A stretch of 44,558 nt of DNA from DASRVA01 sp050732935. GTDB lineage: Bacteria > Gemmatimonadota > Gemmatimonadetes > JACCXV01 > JAHWKZ01. Position numbers and translations under genes: made by a program. The notes beneath the pieces were generated by a model, which was not told the DNA's origin, ran no database searches, and saw only the letters and a program-made list of their open reading frames with translations. Each line of letters opens with the position of its first letter. Positions within the stretch are counted from its first letter, which is position 1. Shown here piece by piece: positions 25,165-33,512 of the stretch. The DNA lies in NCBI GenBank assembly GCA_050732935.1, contig JBOHRW010000069.1, forward strand, positions 1 through 44,558. Reading direction: 5' to 3'.

Positions 25165-25772
25165 GACGCCTCGCCTTCGGCTGGGGAGTCCTCGAAGAGG
25201 TCCGGCTGCCCTTCGTCCGACACGAGCGGGAGCTCGACCTCCTCGGGTCGCGGCAACGCGTCCAGGTCGGGAAGCCCGAAGTACTCGAGGAAGTGCTCGG
25301 TTGTGGCGTAGAGGAGCGGCCGTCCGAGCCCCTCGGCGCGACCCGCGATGCGAACGAGATCGCGCTCGATCAGCGTCTTGAGCACTCCGTCCACATTCAC
25401 TCCCCGGATCGCCTCCAGCTCGGTGCGCGCCACCGGCTGGCGGTAGGCGACGATGGAGAGGGTCTCGAGGGCGGCCTGGGACAGCCGCGGACGGGACGAG
25501 CGCTGGAGCAGGCGGATCCAGAGGGCGTACTCCGGCCGTGTGAGGAGACGATAGCCTCCGGCGATCGCGCTGATCCGGAAGGCGCGGCCCTCGCGCAGAT
25601 AGTCCGCATTCAGCTCGGCGACGATGTCATCGATCGCGGCTGGTGTCGTCTCCTCCAGAATGGACGCCAGACGCCGCGCCGGGAGCGGCTCGTCGGCGGC
25701 GAACAGCAGGGCCTCCACGATGGCCCTTGTCGAAGGCGCCAGCGCGGCCCCGTGACCGCCCGTCTCACTCAT
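25161..25772 (-). CDS. scpB: Segregation and condensation protein ScpB
   Basis: Kite subunit of the SMC-ScpAB condensin complex. 203 residues with two winged-helix domains: STRAIVEALLFAADEPLPAR at the start and LSQAALETLSIVAYRQPVAR, GVNVDGVLKTLIERDLVRI with LLYATTEHFLEYFGL in the second. The last 35 residues form an acidic tail. It overlaps scpA by eight bases (ATGAGTGA), so the two subunits are made together. The SMC gene is not in the window. Confidence 0.95.
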   Translation of the reverse strand: MSETGGHGAALAPSTRAIVEALLFAADEPLPARRLASILEETTPAAIDDIVAELNADYLREGRAFRISAIAGGYRLLTRPEYALWIRLLQRSSRPRLSQAALETLSIVAYRQPVARTELEAIRGVNVDGVLKTLIERDLVRIAGRAEGLGRPLLYATTEHFLEYFGLPDLDALPRPEEVELPLVSDEGQPDLFEDSPAEGEAS

Positions 25773-26538
25773 CGTCCCTCAGCTTCACCGCGTACACGTG
25801 GATCTCGCCGAAACGGTCCCCCTGGCGCAGACGAAGCTCGCCTTCGCGGGCCATCTCGAGGAGCGCCACAAACGTCACGATCCAGTGGGAGCGGGGCTCC
25901 CCGGCGACGAACAGGTCCCGGAACGAGGTCCGCCCCTCGTCCCGCAGTCGCGCCCGCACGAAACGCACCTTCTCCTCGATCGTGACGCCGACCGGATCCA
26001 GGCGGTGGACGCGCTCGCGGGCGGCCTGCTCCATCACCTCGGCGAACGCCTTCAGCAGATCCCCCAGGGTCGCCCGGCGACCGGGAGCTTCGTCGACCGG
26101 ATCCTCGAGCGCGGGCAGACCCTGGAGCAGCGCCTCCATGAGGTCTCCCCGCGAGAACACCTCCCGTTGCGCGGCTTCGCGGTCCTTGAGCTGGTCGGCC
26201 ACCTCGCGGAACTGCTGGTACTCGAGGATCATCATCACCAGCTCCCGTCGGGGATCCTCGATCTCCTCGTCGTCCCCGACCTCCGGCCGGGGGAGCAGCA
26301 TCTGCGCCTTGATGCGCATCAGGGTCGCGGCCATCAGCAGGAACTCGCCGGCACTCTCCAGGCGCTCCGGGCTCATCCCCTCCAGAACCTCCAGGAACTG
26401 CTCGGTGATGAGCGCGATGGGGATGTCGTAGACGTCCACCTCGTTCTTCTGCACGAGGTAGACGAGCAGGTCGATCGGACCCTCGAAGTCGAGGGCCTCG
26501 ACCCTTACGCGGTGGGGATCCGGGTCGATGCTTGCCAT
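25765..26538 (-). CDS. scpA: Segregation and condensation protein ScpA
   Basis: Kleisin subunit bridging the SMC heads; 257 residues. The N-terminal kleisin motif FEGPIDLLVYLVQKNEVDVYD is intact apart from its length limit here (first part FEGPIDLLVYLVQKNE), followed by ALITEQFLEVLEG, GEFLLMAATLMRIKAQMLLP and the C-terminal winged helix FRDLFVAGEP, IVTFVALLEMAREGEL. The only credible start is ATG at 26538, which overlaps trpS by 34 bases; no start codon lies between the trpS stop and the conserved FEGP motif. So long an overlap is unusual in this window, where four or eight bases is the rule. Confidence 0.95.
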   Translation of the reverse strand: MASIDPDPHRVRVEALDFEGPIDLLVYLVQKNEVDVYDIPIALITEQFLEVLEGMSPERLESAGEFLLMAATLMRIKAQMLLPRPEVGDDEEIEDPRRELVMMILEYQQFREVADQLKDREAAQREVFSRGDLMEALLQGLPALEDPVDEAPGRRATLGDLLKAFAEVMEQAARERVHRLDPVGVTIEEKVRFVRARLRDEGRTSFRDLFVAGEPRSHWIVTFVALLEMAREGELRLRQGDRFGEIHVYAVKLRDDE

Positions 26539-27503
26539 AGTCCCATGGCGGAGCGCACCTCGGCCATCGTCTCGCCAGCGATGGCTCCGGCCGCTTCCCG
26601 TCCTTCGTCCAGCACGCGGCGCAGCTCCTCCGGGTGCCTCCGCAGCTCGGCTGCGCGATCTCGCATAGGCCGCAGCGTTTCGATCAGGATGTCGGCGAGC
26701 AGCATCTTGTCTTCGTAGCAGCCGATCTCGGCCGCGCGACACTCGCGGTCGACCCGCTCGACGACCTCGGGATCCGAGAAGAAGCCGTGCCACGTGAATA
26801 CGTTGCACAACCACGGCCGGCCCGGATCGGTGCGACGCTTTCTCTGTGGGTCGGTGAAGGCGGTCGTCATCTTGAGGCGCACGGTGTCCGGATCGTCGAG
26901 GATGCCGATATGGTTGTCCCGCGACTTGGACATCTTGCTCTCCCCGTCCAACCCGAGGACGCGCTTGGTCTCCGTCAGCAGAGGCGCCGGCTCCGGGAAC
27001 ACCTCGCCAAACGCGTGGTTGAACCGTCGGGCCAGGGTCCGCGCGAGCTCGAGATGCTGGATCTGGTCCTCGCCCACCGGCACGCGGTCCGCCTTGTATA
27101 CCAGGATATCGGCGGCCTGCAGAACGGGGTACATCAGGAGGCCCGCGTTGACCCGCTCTCCCTCGCCCTCCGCCTTGTCCTTGAACTGCGTCATCCGCTG
27201 GAGCTGCCCAAGCGGGGCCAGCGTGGTCAGGATCCAGGCCAGCTCGGTGTGCTCGGAAACCTCGGACTGGAGGAAGATCCGGCATCGCCCGGGGTCCAGC
27301 CCTACGGCGAGAAGCGAGACGAGCATGTCTTCGACCAGTCGTGGCAGCTCGCTCGCCGCATAGGGTACCGTGATCGCATGATAGTCGACGATGGCGTACA
27401 GGCACTCGTGCTCGTCCTGGAGCCGGACCCAGTTCCGCACCGCTCCCAGCCAGTTGCCGATGTGAAGCTCGCCGGTCGGCTGGATCCCGCTCAGGATTCT
27501 CAA
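26505..27503 (-). CDS. trpS: Tryptophanyl-tRNA synthetase
   Basis: Class I synthetase for tRNA-Trp; 332 residues, standard length. Starts at a TTG (27503) that overlaps the M50 protease stop (TTGA), with GGAGG seven bases upstream. It shows the bacterial TrpRS opening RILSGIQPTGELHIGNWLG with the HIGH motif as HIGN, GEDQIQHLELARTLARRFN in the middle and SKMSKSRDNHI carrying the KMSKS loop. There is no leader peptide or T-box, as the genes overlap. The order M50 protease-trpS-scpA-scpB-rluB is widely conserved. Confidence 0.96.
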   Translation of the reverse strand: MRILSGIQPTGELHIGNWLGAVRNWVRLQDEHECLYAIVDYHAITVPYAASELPRLVEDMLVSLLAVGLDPGRCRIFLQSEVSEHTELAWILTTLAPLGQLQRMTQFKDKAEGEGERVNAGLLMYPVLQAADILVYKADRVPVGEDQIQHLELARTLARRFNHAFGEVFPEPAPLLTETKRVLGLDGESKMSKSRDNHIGILDDPDTVRLKMTTAFTDPQRKRRTDPGRPWLCNVFTWHGFFSDPEVVERVDRECRAAEIGCYEDKMLLADILIETLRPMRDRAAELRRHPEELRRVLDEGREAAGAIAGETMAEVRSAMGLWQASTRIPTA

Positions 27504-28138
27504 GACACCGCCTCCACGGCACCCAGAAGCAGCCGCGTGGCGAGCTCGGCGGGCAGGAACACCACCCCCAGGAGTCCCGGAACGATGAGCAGGAGGAGCA
27601 CGATCACGAGCCCGAAGGCACCCAGCGAGCGGTACTTGTAAGCGAGTGGGGGCGGCAGCAGGCTCGCCACGACGTGGGAGCCGTCCAGCGGAGGAATCGG
27701 CAGCAGGTTGAACACTGCCAGAATGAAGTTCAGGAAGACCCCGTAGACGCAGAACTGCGACAGCACCGACGCGCCGCCCCCGCCACCCAGCATCCGACTC
27801 GCCAGCAGGATCCCCGCGAAACCCAGCGCCAGCACCACGTTCGAGGCCGGACCGGCGAGCGAGACGGTGATATCCCCGAGCCGGCGATCGCGGAAGTTCT
27901 CGGGCGTCACCGGTACCGGCTTCGCCCACCCGAACAGGAAGTTGGCCCCCGACAGGATCAGGAACCCGGGCACGAGTATGGAGCCGAAGAGGTCGATGTG
28001 CGGGATCGGGTTCAGCGTCAGCCGTCCGAGCATCCGGGCAGTGGGATCACCCCACCACTCGGCCACGTAGCCGTGCGCGCACTCGTGCACGACGACGGAG
28101 AACAGCAATACCGGCAGCACGACCAGGAGCGCTTCCAC
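27500..28138 (-). CDS. Site-2-type M50 zinc metalloprotease, membrane protein
   Basis: About 212 residues with at least four membrane segments. The zinc motif HECAHG (HExxH, with Cys-Ala between) lies in the first helix (LLVVLPVLLFSVVVHECAHG). GDPTARMLGRLTLNPIPHID and FGWAKPVPV follow, and FNLLPIPPLDGSHV holds the third zinc ligand Asp. No PDZ domain is visible, so it belongs to the short rhomboid-like M50 group and not the RseP/SpoIVFB forms with PDZ or CBS domains. The start is uncertain: GTG at 28138 places the helix at the N-terminus, while an upstream reading to 28216 adds a proline-rich, unlikely stretch. A regulatory target, such as an anti-sigma factor, is possible but unproven. Confidence 0.88.
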   Translation of the reverse strand: MEALLVVLPVLLFSVVVHECAHGYVAEWWGDPTARMLGRLTLNPIPHIDLFGSILVPGFLILSGANFLFGWAKPVPVTPENFRDRRLGDITVSLAGPASNVVLALGFAGILLASRMLGGGGGASVLSQFCVYGVFLNFILAVFNLLPIPPLDGSHVVASLLPPPLAYKYRSLGAFGLVIVLLLLIVPGLLGVVFLPAELATRLLLGAVEAVS

Positions 28139-28224
28139 GGCAATTCCAGGGCTCGGGAATGCGATCGACGAGGAACGGCGGGGTGGAAAGCTAGCCCCGG
28201 GGGCGCGCCCAGGCAAAGCCGGCG

Positions 28225-28253
28225 TTGATGGTACGGGCTCTCCGAGCTATTTT
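28225..28253 (+). promoter_or_regulatory. Candidate rpsT promoter
   Basis: TTGATG, a 17-base spacer, then TATTTT. Both boxes match the sigma-70 consensus in four of six positions, and the spacing is ideal. It would give an rpsT leader of about 55 bases. The area also serves the divergent M50 gene. Confidence 0.5.
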
Positions 28254-28316
28254 CCTTCCATTATCGTCGTCTCATCGTTCCGGATTCATTTCACCCCATC
28301 GATACGGAGAGATCGC

Positions 28317-28571
28317 GTGCCGAACATCCGCTCCGCCGAGAAGCGCGCCCGTCAGAATCGCCGGCAGCGCGAGCGCAACCGACACGACCGCTCACAGCTG
28401 CGAACGGCCCTGAAGAAGGTCCGTCAGGCTACCAGCGCCGACCATGCCCGAATCTCCATAACCGAGGCCGAGAGCCTGCTGGATCGGCTGACCCGCAAGG
28501 GAATCATCCATCGCAACACGGCGGCCAGGCATAAGGCGCGACTCCACGCCCACCTCTCCCGGCTGGGCTGA
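28317..28571 (+). CDS. rpsT: 30S ribosomal protein bS20
   Basis: 84-residue basic protein that binds 16S rRNA early in 30S assembly. The start is GTG at 28317 with GGAGAG seven bases upstream. The family pattern is clear: PNIRSAEKRARQNRRQRERN, then SQLRTALKKVRQA, AESLLDRLTRKGIIHRNTA and a final RHKARLHAHLSRL. It is the only housekeeping gene on the plus strand. Its stop codon lies inside a hairpin shared with degV. Confidence 0.96.
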   Translation: MPNIRSAEKRARQNRRQRERNRHDRSQLRTALKKVRQATSADHARISITEAESLLDRLTRKGIIHRNTAARHKARLHAHLSRLG

Positions 28572-28584
28572 ACGGTTTTCAGCC
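28566..28584. terminator. Hairpin joining the convergent stops of rpsT and degV
   Basis: GGCTGAA, loop CGGTT, TTCAGCC: a perfect seven-pair stem. The rpsT TGA (28569-28571) is in the left arm and the degV TGA complement (28579-28581) in the right arm, so the two genes end only seven bases apart. No T-run follows on either side, so it is not a textbook intrinsic terminator, but it may end or stabilise both mRNAs. Confidence 0.5.
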
Positions 28585-29454
28585 GCCCACGGCAGAAAGG
28601 TGGGCGGGGTAGGCGGCGACTCCACACACATCAAACCCCGTATGCGCGCACAGCACCGGACCGAGCGGCGCCCGGTACCATCGCGCCGGGCGCCGGACCT
28701 CCGCCAGGGCCTGCTCGAGCTGCCCGGCTGCCTCCTTCCCGCGCGCACCGGCGTGAACGCAGGCCGCGACGATCGGCTCCCCGGCGTCGAAGTCCCGAGC
28801 CACCAGATCGACCATCCGCTCGACGCGCGTCGTCTCCCCGACAACCCGTTCGATCAGCGACAGGCGCCCGTCTTCGAGGGCCAGGATCGGCCGATCGTCC
28901 TGACCCGAGTCGCCTCTCGAAGCGCTACGATCGAGCCTCCCGCTGAGGTAGAGAAAATCGAGGGTGTAGACGCTGAAGTACACCCGCGTGGCCTGGGCGA
29001 TGGCCTCGACGTCCTTCGTTACGTCTTCCGGGGCGGCCCCAGCCGCGAGGCGCGCCTCGGCCTCCAGGCAGAGGAGCCCCAGTGGCAGCCCGGCGAGCCG
29101 GCTGTCGACCACCGTCGCCCGATCTGACGCCCCGATCCGATCGGCCGCCTCCAGGGCGTGATCGACCGTGCGGCTCAACTCCCCTGACAGGTGGATCGAG
29201 AGGAGCCGATCGTGGCGCTCGAGAAGTCTCCGATACACCGTGGCGAACTGCTCCGGCGAAGGCGGGATCGTTACCGGGATCGTGTTGGCCTGCTGAAACA
29301 GGGCGTAGAAATCGGCCGCTGACAGCTCCGGCCCCTCCCTGAGCCGGCGGCCATCGATCTCGATCTCGAGGGGCACCACGGCCCAGCTTCCCGAGAGCCC
29401 CAGCGCGTGCACCTCCGACGTCGAATCCGTCACGCGGGCCACGACGGAGCTCAA
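28579..29454 (-). CDS. DegV-family fatty-acid-binding protein
   Basis: 291 residues. The DegV fold opens with ARVTDSTSEVHALGLSGSWA and VVPLEIEIDGRRLREGPEL; the ligand region has SIHLSGELSRTVDHALEAAD, and VYFSVYTLDFLYLSGRLDRS, HAGARGKEAAGQLEQAL and HTGFDVCGVAAY follow. In Firmicutes DegV/FakB proteins bind fatty acids and hand them to the FakA kinase; no FakA is visible here. The start is TTG at 29454 overlapping the aldolase stop (TTGA); a GTG nearby is possible. It ends the archease-rtcB-aldolase-degV unit. Confidence 0.85.
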   Translation of the reverse strand: MSSVVARVTDSTSEVHALGLSGSWAVVPLEIEIDGRRLREGPELSAADFYALFQQANTIPVTIPPSPEQFATVYRRLLERHDRLLSIHLSGELSRTVDHALEAADRIGASDRATVVDSRLAGLPLGLLCLEAEARLAAGAAPEDVTKDVEAIAQATRVYFSVYTLDFLYLSGRLDRSASRGDSGQDDRPILALEDGRLSLIERVVGETTRVERMVDLVARDFDAGEPIVAACVHAGARGKEAAGQLEQALAEVRRPARWYRAPLGPVLCAHTGFDVCGVAAYPAHLSAVGG

Positions 29455-30248
29455 GCGCCCCCCCGCCTGAGGGTGTCCCGGACGATCGTGGCGATGCGCC
29501 TCCTGAGCTCCTCCTCGTCGAGCTCCGTCGCCGAGGGAGCCGCGCCGTAGGCACGGCCGGCCAGCGGCTCGGGATCGGTGACCAGGCAACCAGGGTTGCG
29601 CACCCCGGCCTCGTAGGCATCCAGGGTCAGCAGGCGATCCACCTCCTCGCTGGAGAGACGATGGACTCGCCCCAGAATCCGGGCCGTCAGAAGCGATCGC
29701 GCGGCCTGCTCGATGGATTCCATCAGGTCGATGGCCCGCGCCAGACTGGACGCGTAGGTGACGACGCCGTGGTTCGCCAGGAGCAATGCGTCGTGCGACG
29801 CCACATAGGGCGCCATGCGGTCGGGCAGCTCCTCGGTCGACGGGGTCCCGTAAGGAACAATCGGAACCCGACCCAGGCTGGCGATGACCTCAGGCACCAC
29901 GCACTCGTCCAGCGCCTGACCGGCGATGGCGAACCCGGTCGCCGTCGGAGGATGTGCGTGGACAACGGCCCGCACGTCGGATCGGGACCGGTAGACCCGG
30001 ACATGCATCCTCAGCTCGCTGGAGGGCCGGCCTGCGCCGGCCAGAATCCGGCCTTCCAGATCGGTCACCACCAGATCGTCGGGGTCGAGGAAGCCCTTGC
30101 AGGCACCGGAAGGCGTGGCCACGAGTGCGCCATCGAGACGCACGCTGACGTTGCCCTCCGCACCCCCGATCAGCCCGCGCGTCCAGAGTCGTCGACCGAC
30201 TTCAACGATCGCGCGTCGCGTCTCGGCTTCCTCATGATGGGCGACCAA
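29451..30248 (-). CDS. Class II aldolase/adducin-family protein
   Basis: Zinc-dependent aldolase of the FucA/AraD fold, 265 residues. Visible: the phosphate/substrate motif GLIGGAEGNVSVRLDGALVA (with Glu) and PSGACKGFL, the zinc histidines in VVHAHPPTATGFAIAG and the third His in LLLANHGVVTYA. The substrate could be fuculose phosphate, a related sugar phosphate or methylthioribulose phosphate; the sequence does not decide. The last 70 residues are extra to the core. The start is TTG at 30248, two bases after the rtcB stop, with AAGGG six bases upstream. Confidence 0.87.
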   Translation of the reverse strand: MVAHHEEAETRRAIVEVGRRLWTRGLIGGAEGNVSVRLDGALVATPSGACKGFLDPDDLVVTDLEGRILAGAGRPSSELRMHVRVYRSRSDVRAVVHAHPPTATGFAIAGQALDECVVPEVIASLGRVPIVPYGTPSTEELPDRMAPYVASHDALLLANHGVVTYASSLARAIDLMESIEQAARSLLTARILGRVHRLSSEEVDRLLTLDAYEAGVRNPGCLVTDPEPLAGRAYGAAPSATELDEEELRRRIATIVRDTLRRGGA

Positions 30249-30250
30249 GG

Positions 30251-31699
30251 CTAACCCTTCACCACGCCCACGGGGCGCAGCTCGGCCACCCGGCGGGAGA
30301 CACCTGCCGACTCCATCACCTCCACCACGTCCGCGACATCCTTGTACGCATGCGCCATCTCCTCGGCAACTGTCCGCATGCCGGTGGCGCGCACGATGAC
30401 GCCCCGCTCCTCCATCTCCCGCATCAGGTCCCGACCCCGGGACGCCTTCCTGGCCGCGGTCCGACTCATCCGACGGCCGGCCCCGTGGCAGGTCGAGCCA
30501 AAGGTGCTCTCCATGGCACCCTCGGTCCCCGCGCAGACGAAGGAATAGTTGCCCATGCTCCCGGGAATCAGCACCGGCTGACCCCATCGACGGTAGGTGT
30601 CGGGCACCTCGGGATGACCGGGCGGAAACGCCCGCGTCGCTCCCTTGCGATGGACGCATACCTCCATCTCACGCCCCTCCACGGTATGCCGTTCGATCTT
30701 GGCGATGTTGTGGCAGACGTCGTAGACCAGGTGCATGCCGAGCTGGCGCGGTCCGATCCCGAGAACCTGCTGGAACGTCTCGCGGACCTTGTGCAGCATC
30801 ACCTGGCGATTGCACCAGGCGTAGTTGGCCGCGCAGCGCATCGCTCCGAGGTAGGCCCGTCCTTCATTCGACGCGAGCGGTGCGGCCGCCAGCTGGATGT
30901 CGGGCAGCCGGTATCCGTAGTCGGAGAGCAGGGGCCGGATCCGCTTCAGATAATCGTCGCAGATCTGGTACCCGAACCCGCGCGAGCCCGAATGGATCAT
31001 GACCACGATCTGATCGTCGGAAAGACCATAGGCCGCGGCGAGATCGTCGTCGAAGACGCGGTTGACGCGCTGGACCTCGAGGAAATGGTTGCCCGAGCCC
31101 AGCGTGCCGACCTGTGAGAGGCCGCGCTCCATGGCGCGCTCGGACACGTCATCCGGGTCGGCCCCATCCAGACATCCTCGCTCCTCGGCGTGGGCGAGAT
31201 CGCTCTCCTCGCCGAATCCCTGCTCGATGGCCCACCCGGCGCCCCGTGTCAGGATCCGCTTCAGCTCCTCGAGCCGGAGCTTGCGGATCGCACCCGCCGC
31301 GCCGACACCGCTCGGCACGGCGTCGAACAGCCGATCGAGGAGCGTCCGGCGCCGCGGTTCGCTCAGCTCGGACGCCCGGATCTCGGTGCGCGCGAGCCTC
31401 ACCCCGCAGTTGATGTCGTAGCCGACTCCGCCCGGCGAAACAACCCCCTCCCGCGTTTCTGTCGCAGCCACACCGCCGATCGGGAATCCGTAGCCCCAGT
31501 GGATGTCGGGCATCGCCAGCGACCATCCGACAATCCCGGGCAGAGCGGCCACGTTCTTGACCTGCTGCAGGCTCTGGTCGTGACGGATGTCCGCCATGAG
31601 CTCCTCGGAAGCGAAGACCCGCCCCGGAACCCGCATCTGTCCGCTCCGGGGAATCTCCCAGACGAAGGGTTCGATGCGCTCGAGCTCGACGTCGGTCAT
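30251..31699 (-). CDS. rtcB: RNA-splicing ligase RtcB
   Basis: GTP-dependent ligase that joins 2',3'-cyclic or 3'-phosphate RNA ends to 5'-OH ends; 482 residues. Manganese/active-site landmarks are all present: DINCGVRL (Cys ligand), GTLGSGNHFLEVQ, VVMIHSGSRGFG, VYDVCHNIAK, and the guanylylated His in STCHGAGRRMS. The N-terminal region MPDIHWGYGFPIGGVAA is typical. No intein interrupts it. The upstream archease is its known activator, and the start (31699) has GAGGA just 5 bases off. Confidence 0.97.
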   Translation of the reverse strand: MTDVELERIEPFVWEIPRSGQMRVPGRVFASEELMADIRHDQSLQQVKNVAALPGIVGWSLAMPDIHWGYGFPIGGVAATETREGVVSPGGVGYDINCGVRLARTEIRASELSEPRRRTLLDRLFDAVPSGVGAAGAIRKLRLEELKRILTRGAGWAIEQGFGEESDLAHAEERGCLDGADPDDVSERAMERGLSQVGTLGSGNHFLEVQRVNRVFDDDLAAAYGLSDDQIVVMIHSGSRGFGYQICDDYLKRIRPLLSDYGYRLPDIQLAAAPLASNEGRAYLGAMRCAANYAWCNRQVMLHKVRETFQQVLGIGPRQLGMHLVYDVCHNIAKIERHTVEGREMEVCVHRKGATRAFPPGHPEVPDTYRRWGQPVLIPGSMGNYSFVCAGTEGAMESTFGSTCHGAGRRMSRTAARKASRGRDLMREMEERGVIVRATGMRTVAEEMAHAYKDVADVVEVMESAGVSRRVAELRPVGVVKG

Positions 31700-31748
31700 C
31701 TTCCTCGTCGGCTGCGTCCAGCACCGGGAGGCTCCACGGCTGGACTCG

Positions 31749-32177
31749 TCACACGTCGAAGATTACGCGGGCGATCCAGCCCCCGTCGCCGCCGCGCTCG
31801 AAGGCGAGCTGATGGTAGGTGACGGCTTTGAGCTCGCTGGCGGAGGCAATCCGCTCACGCGACGGCACCGTGCCGCGCGCAACCGCCCGGCACGCCATCG
31901 CATCGGCCATCACGACATCGGACTCGAGAGCCACGAAGCCCTCCTCCTCGAGCAGCCGATACAGGGCCTCGCACCACGCCTTCAGCAGATCGGGAAGATC
32001 CGGAGCCTCGATCGTGATCCGCCGCTCTTCGTCAGCGACGAGGTCCGAGACGTCGGCAAAGAGCAGGCGCGTCAGTCCGCGTTGCGCGGCTTCGAGAATC
32101 GCTTCCGGAGTTTTACCTTCGAGGTCGAGCCCGATATCTGCGGTGTGGTCGATTTCCGCGAACGTCCCCCGCTCCAC
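31749..32177 (-). CDS. Archease, activator of RtcB
   Basis: 142-residue metal-binding protein that speeds RtcB guanylylation and multiple turnover. Diagnostic parts are FAEIDHTADIGLDLEG with the conserved Asp-His-Asp metal site and the C-terminal ELKAVTYHQLAFE. GTG at 32177 has no Shine-Dalgarno sequence; a promoter lies so close that the mRNA would begin at or near the start codon. It lies 49 bases ahead of rtcB, and the pair is conserved across archaea and several bacterial phyla. Confidence 0.94.
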   Translation of the reverse strand: MERGTFAEIDHTADIGLDLEGKTPEAILEAAQRGLTRLLFADVSDLVADEERRITIEAPDLPDLLKAWCEALYRLLEEEGFVALESDVVMADAMACRAVARGTVPSRERIASASELKAVTYHQLAFERGGDGGWIARVIFDV

Positions 32178-32183
32178 AGGGGG

Positions 32184-32212
32184 ATGTTAGGAAACCCCAA
32201 TCGGGTCGGCAA
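32184..32212 (-). promoter_or_regulatory. Candidate promoter of the archease-rtcB unit
   Basis: Minus strand TTGCCG, 17-base spacer, TAACAT. The minus-10 box ends only six bases before the archease GTG, so transcription would start at or next to the start codon and the mRNA would be leaderless. Boxes match consensus in four of six positions each. Confidence 0.45.
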
Positions 32213-32227
32213 CCGGCGAGCCGAGGC

Positions 32228-33187
32228 TCACCCAGAGCTCGAATCGGTCCCTGCCCGGACGTCGGCGGTCCGTCGTGCGGTATCGTCCGCCCACCCGCGC
32301 GCCCCCAGCGCGACGAACTGCAGTCGGGCCGCGTTCAGCGCCTCGATCGCCTCGTCGACCCGGGTCTGCTCCAGCAGGAGCTCGGCGAGCACCCTCCAGG
32401 CGCGGGCCTTGACACCAGCGGCGTTCGATTCGCCCGCCAGATCGATCGCCAGGCGCAGGCTTCGTTCGGCGGCTTCCGGACGACCCTGGACACGGAGCGC
32501 TTCTCCCTCGAGACAGGCGGCATCGGCGCGCAGAAAACTCCTTTCCGCCCGCTCGACCAGCACCCCCACCGTGCTCCTATGGGCGTCCGCCCGCAGGGTG
32601 TCGCCCTGCGCCAGGGCGAGCCGTGCCCGCTCGATGGCGAGAGCCGCTCCTTCCCCGAAGTCGGATCCCCGCTTGGCGATGACCATCGCCCTGGCGAACA
32701 GCTCGTCGGCCGCGGCCGTCTGCTCGTCCGCCGCCAGCGCGCGAGCCAGGTTGCGCAGGATCCGCGAAGCGGCGGGATGGTCGTCCAGGTGCTCGAGCCT
32801 GCGTAGCGCCGTCGACAGCGAACCGCGGGCCAGGACATGCTGCCCGAGATCGGTCAACGCCGCCGCGTCGTTGCTCTCGACGAGTAGCAGCAGCGCTTCG
32901 TCGGCCGCGGCCTCAGCGTGCTCCCGGGCGGCGCCAAAGAGACGGCTCGCCAGCTCCCAGCGTCCACGCTCCCACTCGATCTCGCCGATCAGGTTCTCGG
33001 CCATGGCGAGACTCCGCTCGTCGCCCGCCTCGCGCGCGATCTCGCCCGCCCGCCGAGCCTCGTCGACCGCCTCTTCCGATCTCCCGTCCCTCTGGAACAC
33101 GATGGCGGCCCGGAGGCGGCGATCGGCTCCCGACTGGTCGGCCGAATGCCCGCTCCCGATCCGCAGCAGTCGTCTCTCATCTGGCAT
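32228..33187 (-). CDS. Cytoplasmic TPR-repeat protein, unknown role
   Basis: 319 residues, almost entirely alpha-helical and Ala/Glu/Arg-rich. Helix pairs with the TPR spacing recur, for example AIVFQRDGRSEEAVDEARR, LIGEIEWERGRWELASRLF, SRILRNLARALAADEQTAAA and LAELLLEQTRVDEAIEALN. There is no signal peptide or membrane segment. It is probably a protein-interaction scaffold. It lies just before the archease gene, separated by a 50-base gap containing that gene's promoter, so a direct link to RNA repair is uncertain. The ATG at 33187 lacks a close Shine-Dalgarno site. Confidence 0.75.
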   Translation of the reverse strand: MPDERRLLRIGSGHSADQSGADRRLRAAIVFQRDGRSEEAVDEARRAGEIAREAGDERSLAMAENLIGEIEWERGRWELASRLFGAAREHAEAAADEALLLLVESNDAAALTDLGQHVLARGSLSTALRRLEHLDDHPAASRILRNLARALAADEQTAAADELFARAMVIAKRGSDFGEGAALAIERARLALAQGDTLRADAHRSTVGVLVERAERSFLRADAACLEGEALRVQGRPEAAERSLRLAIDLAGESNAAGVKARAWRVLAELLLEQTRVDEAIEALNAARLQFVALGARGWADDTARRTADVRAGTDSSSG

Positions 33188-33256
33188 GCGCTCGACGCGT
33201 GCCTCTCCGGGGGGTATTCCGACCCTACTGAAGCAACCACCGTGCCAATCCTGGCC

Positions 33257-33499
33257 TCAGTCGACGCGAATCTCGATCTCGGCCTCGGCGGGGACCTGCT
33301 CGCCGACGGCCCGCCGAGGGTCGAGCGGCCGCGGGCCTTCGGATGAGATCCAGACCAGCCGCGCCGCCGGCTCCCGGCGCGGCTGGAAGTAGAGGGCCAG
33401 CCGTGCCGGAAGCTCCTCCACCGGCAGGGCCGCGTCGACCAGATGGAACACGGCTCGTTCGCCTTCGACGATCACCAGCGCGATGTCCGTCTCGTCCAC
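33257..33499 (-). CDS. Small uncharacterised protein (80 aa)
   Basis: 80 residues, acidic (for example MDETDIALVIVEGERAVFHL and a final VPAEAEIEIRVD), with no membrane segment. It is not similar to any family I know. GTG at 33499 has GAGG five bases upstream. It lies 13 bases after the ytxH-like gene and 69 bases before the TPR gene, so the three could be one unit. The composition and ribosome binding site argue for a real gene. Confidence 0.6.
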   Translation of the reverse strand: MDETDIALVIVEGERAVFHLVDAALPVEELPARLALYFQPRREPAARLVWISSEGPRPLDPRRAVGEQVPAEAEIEIRVD

Positions 33500-33512
33500 T
33501 AGGGCCTCGCGA

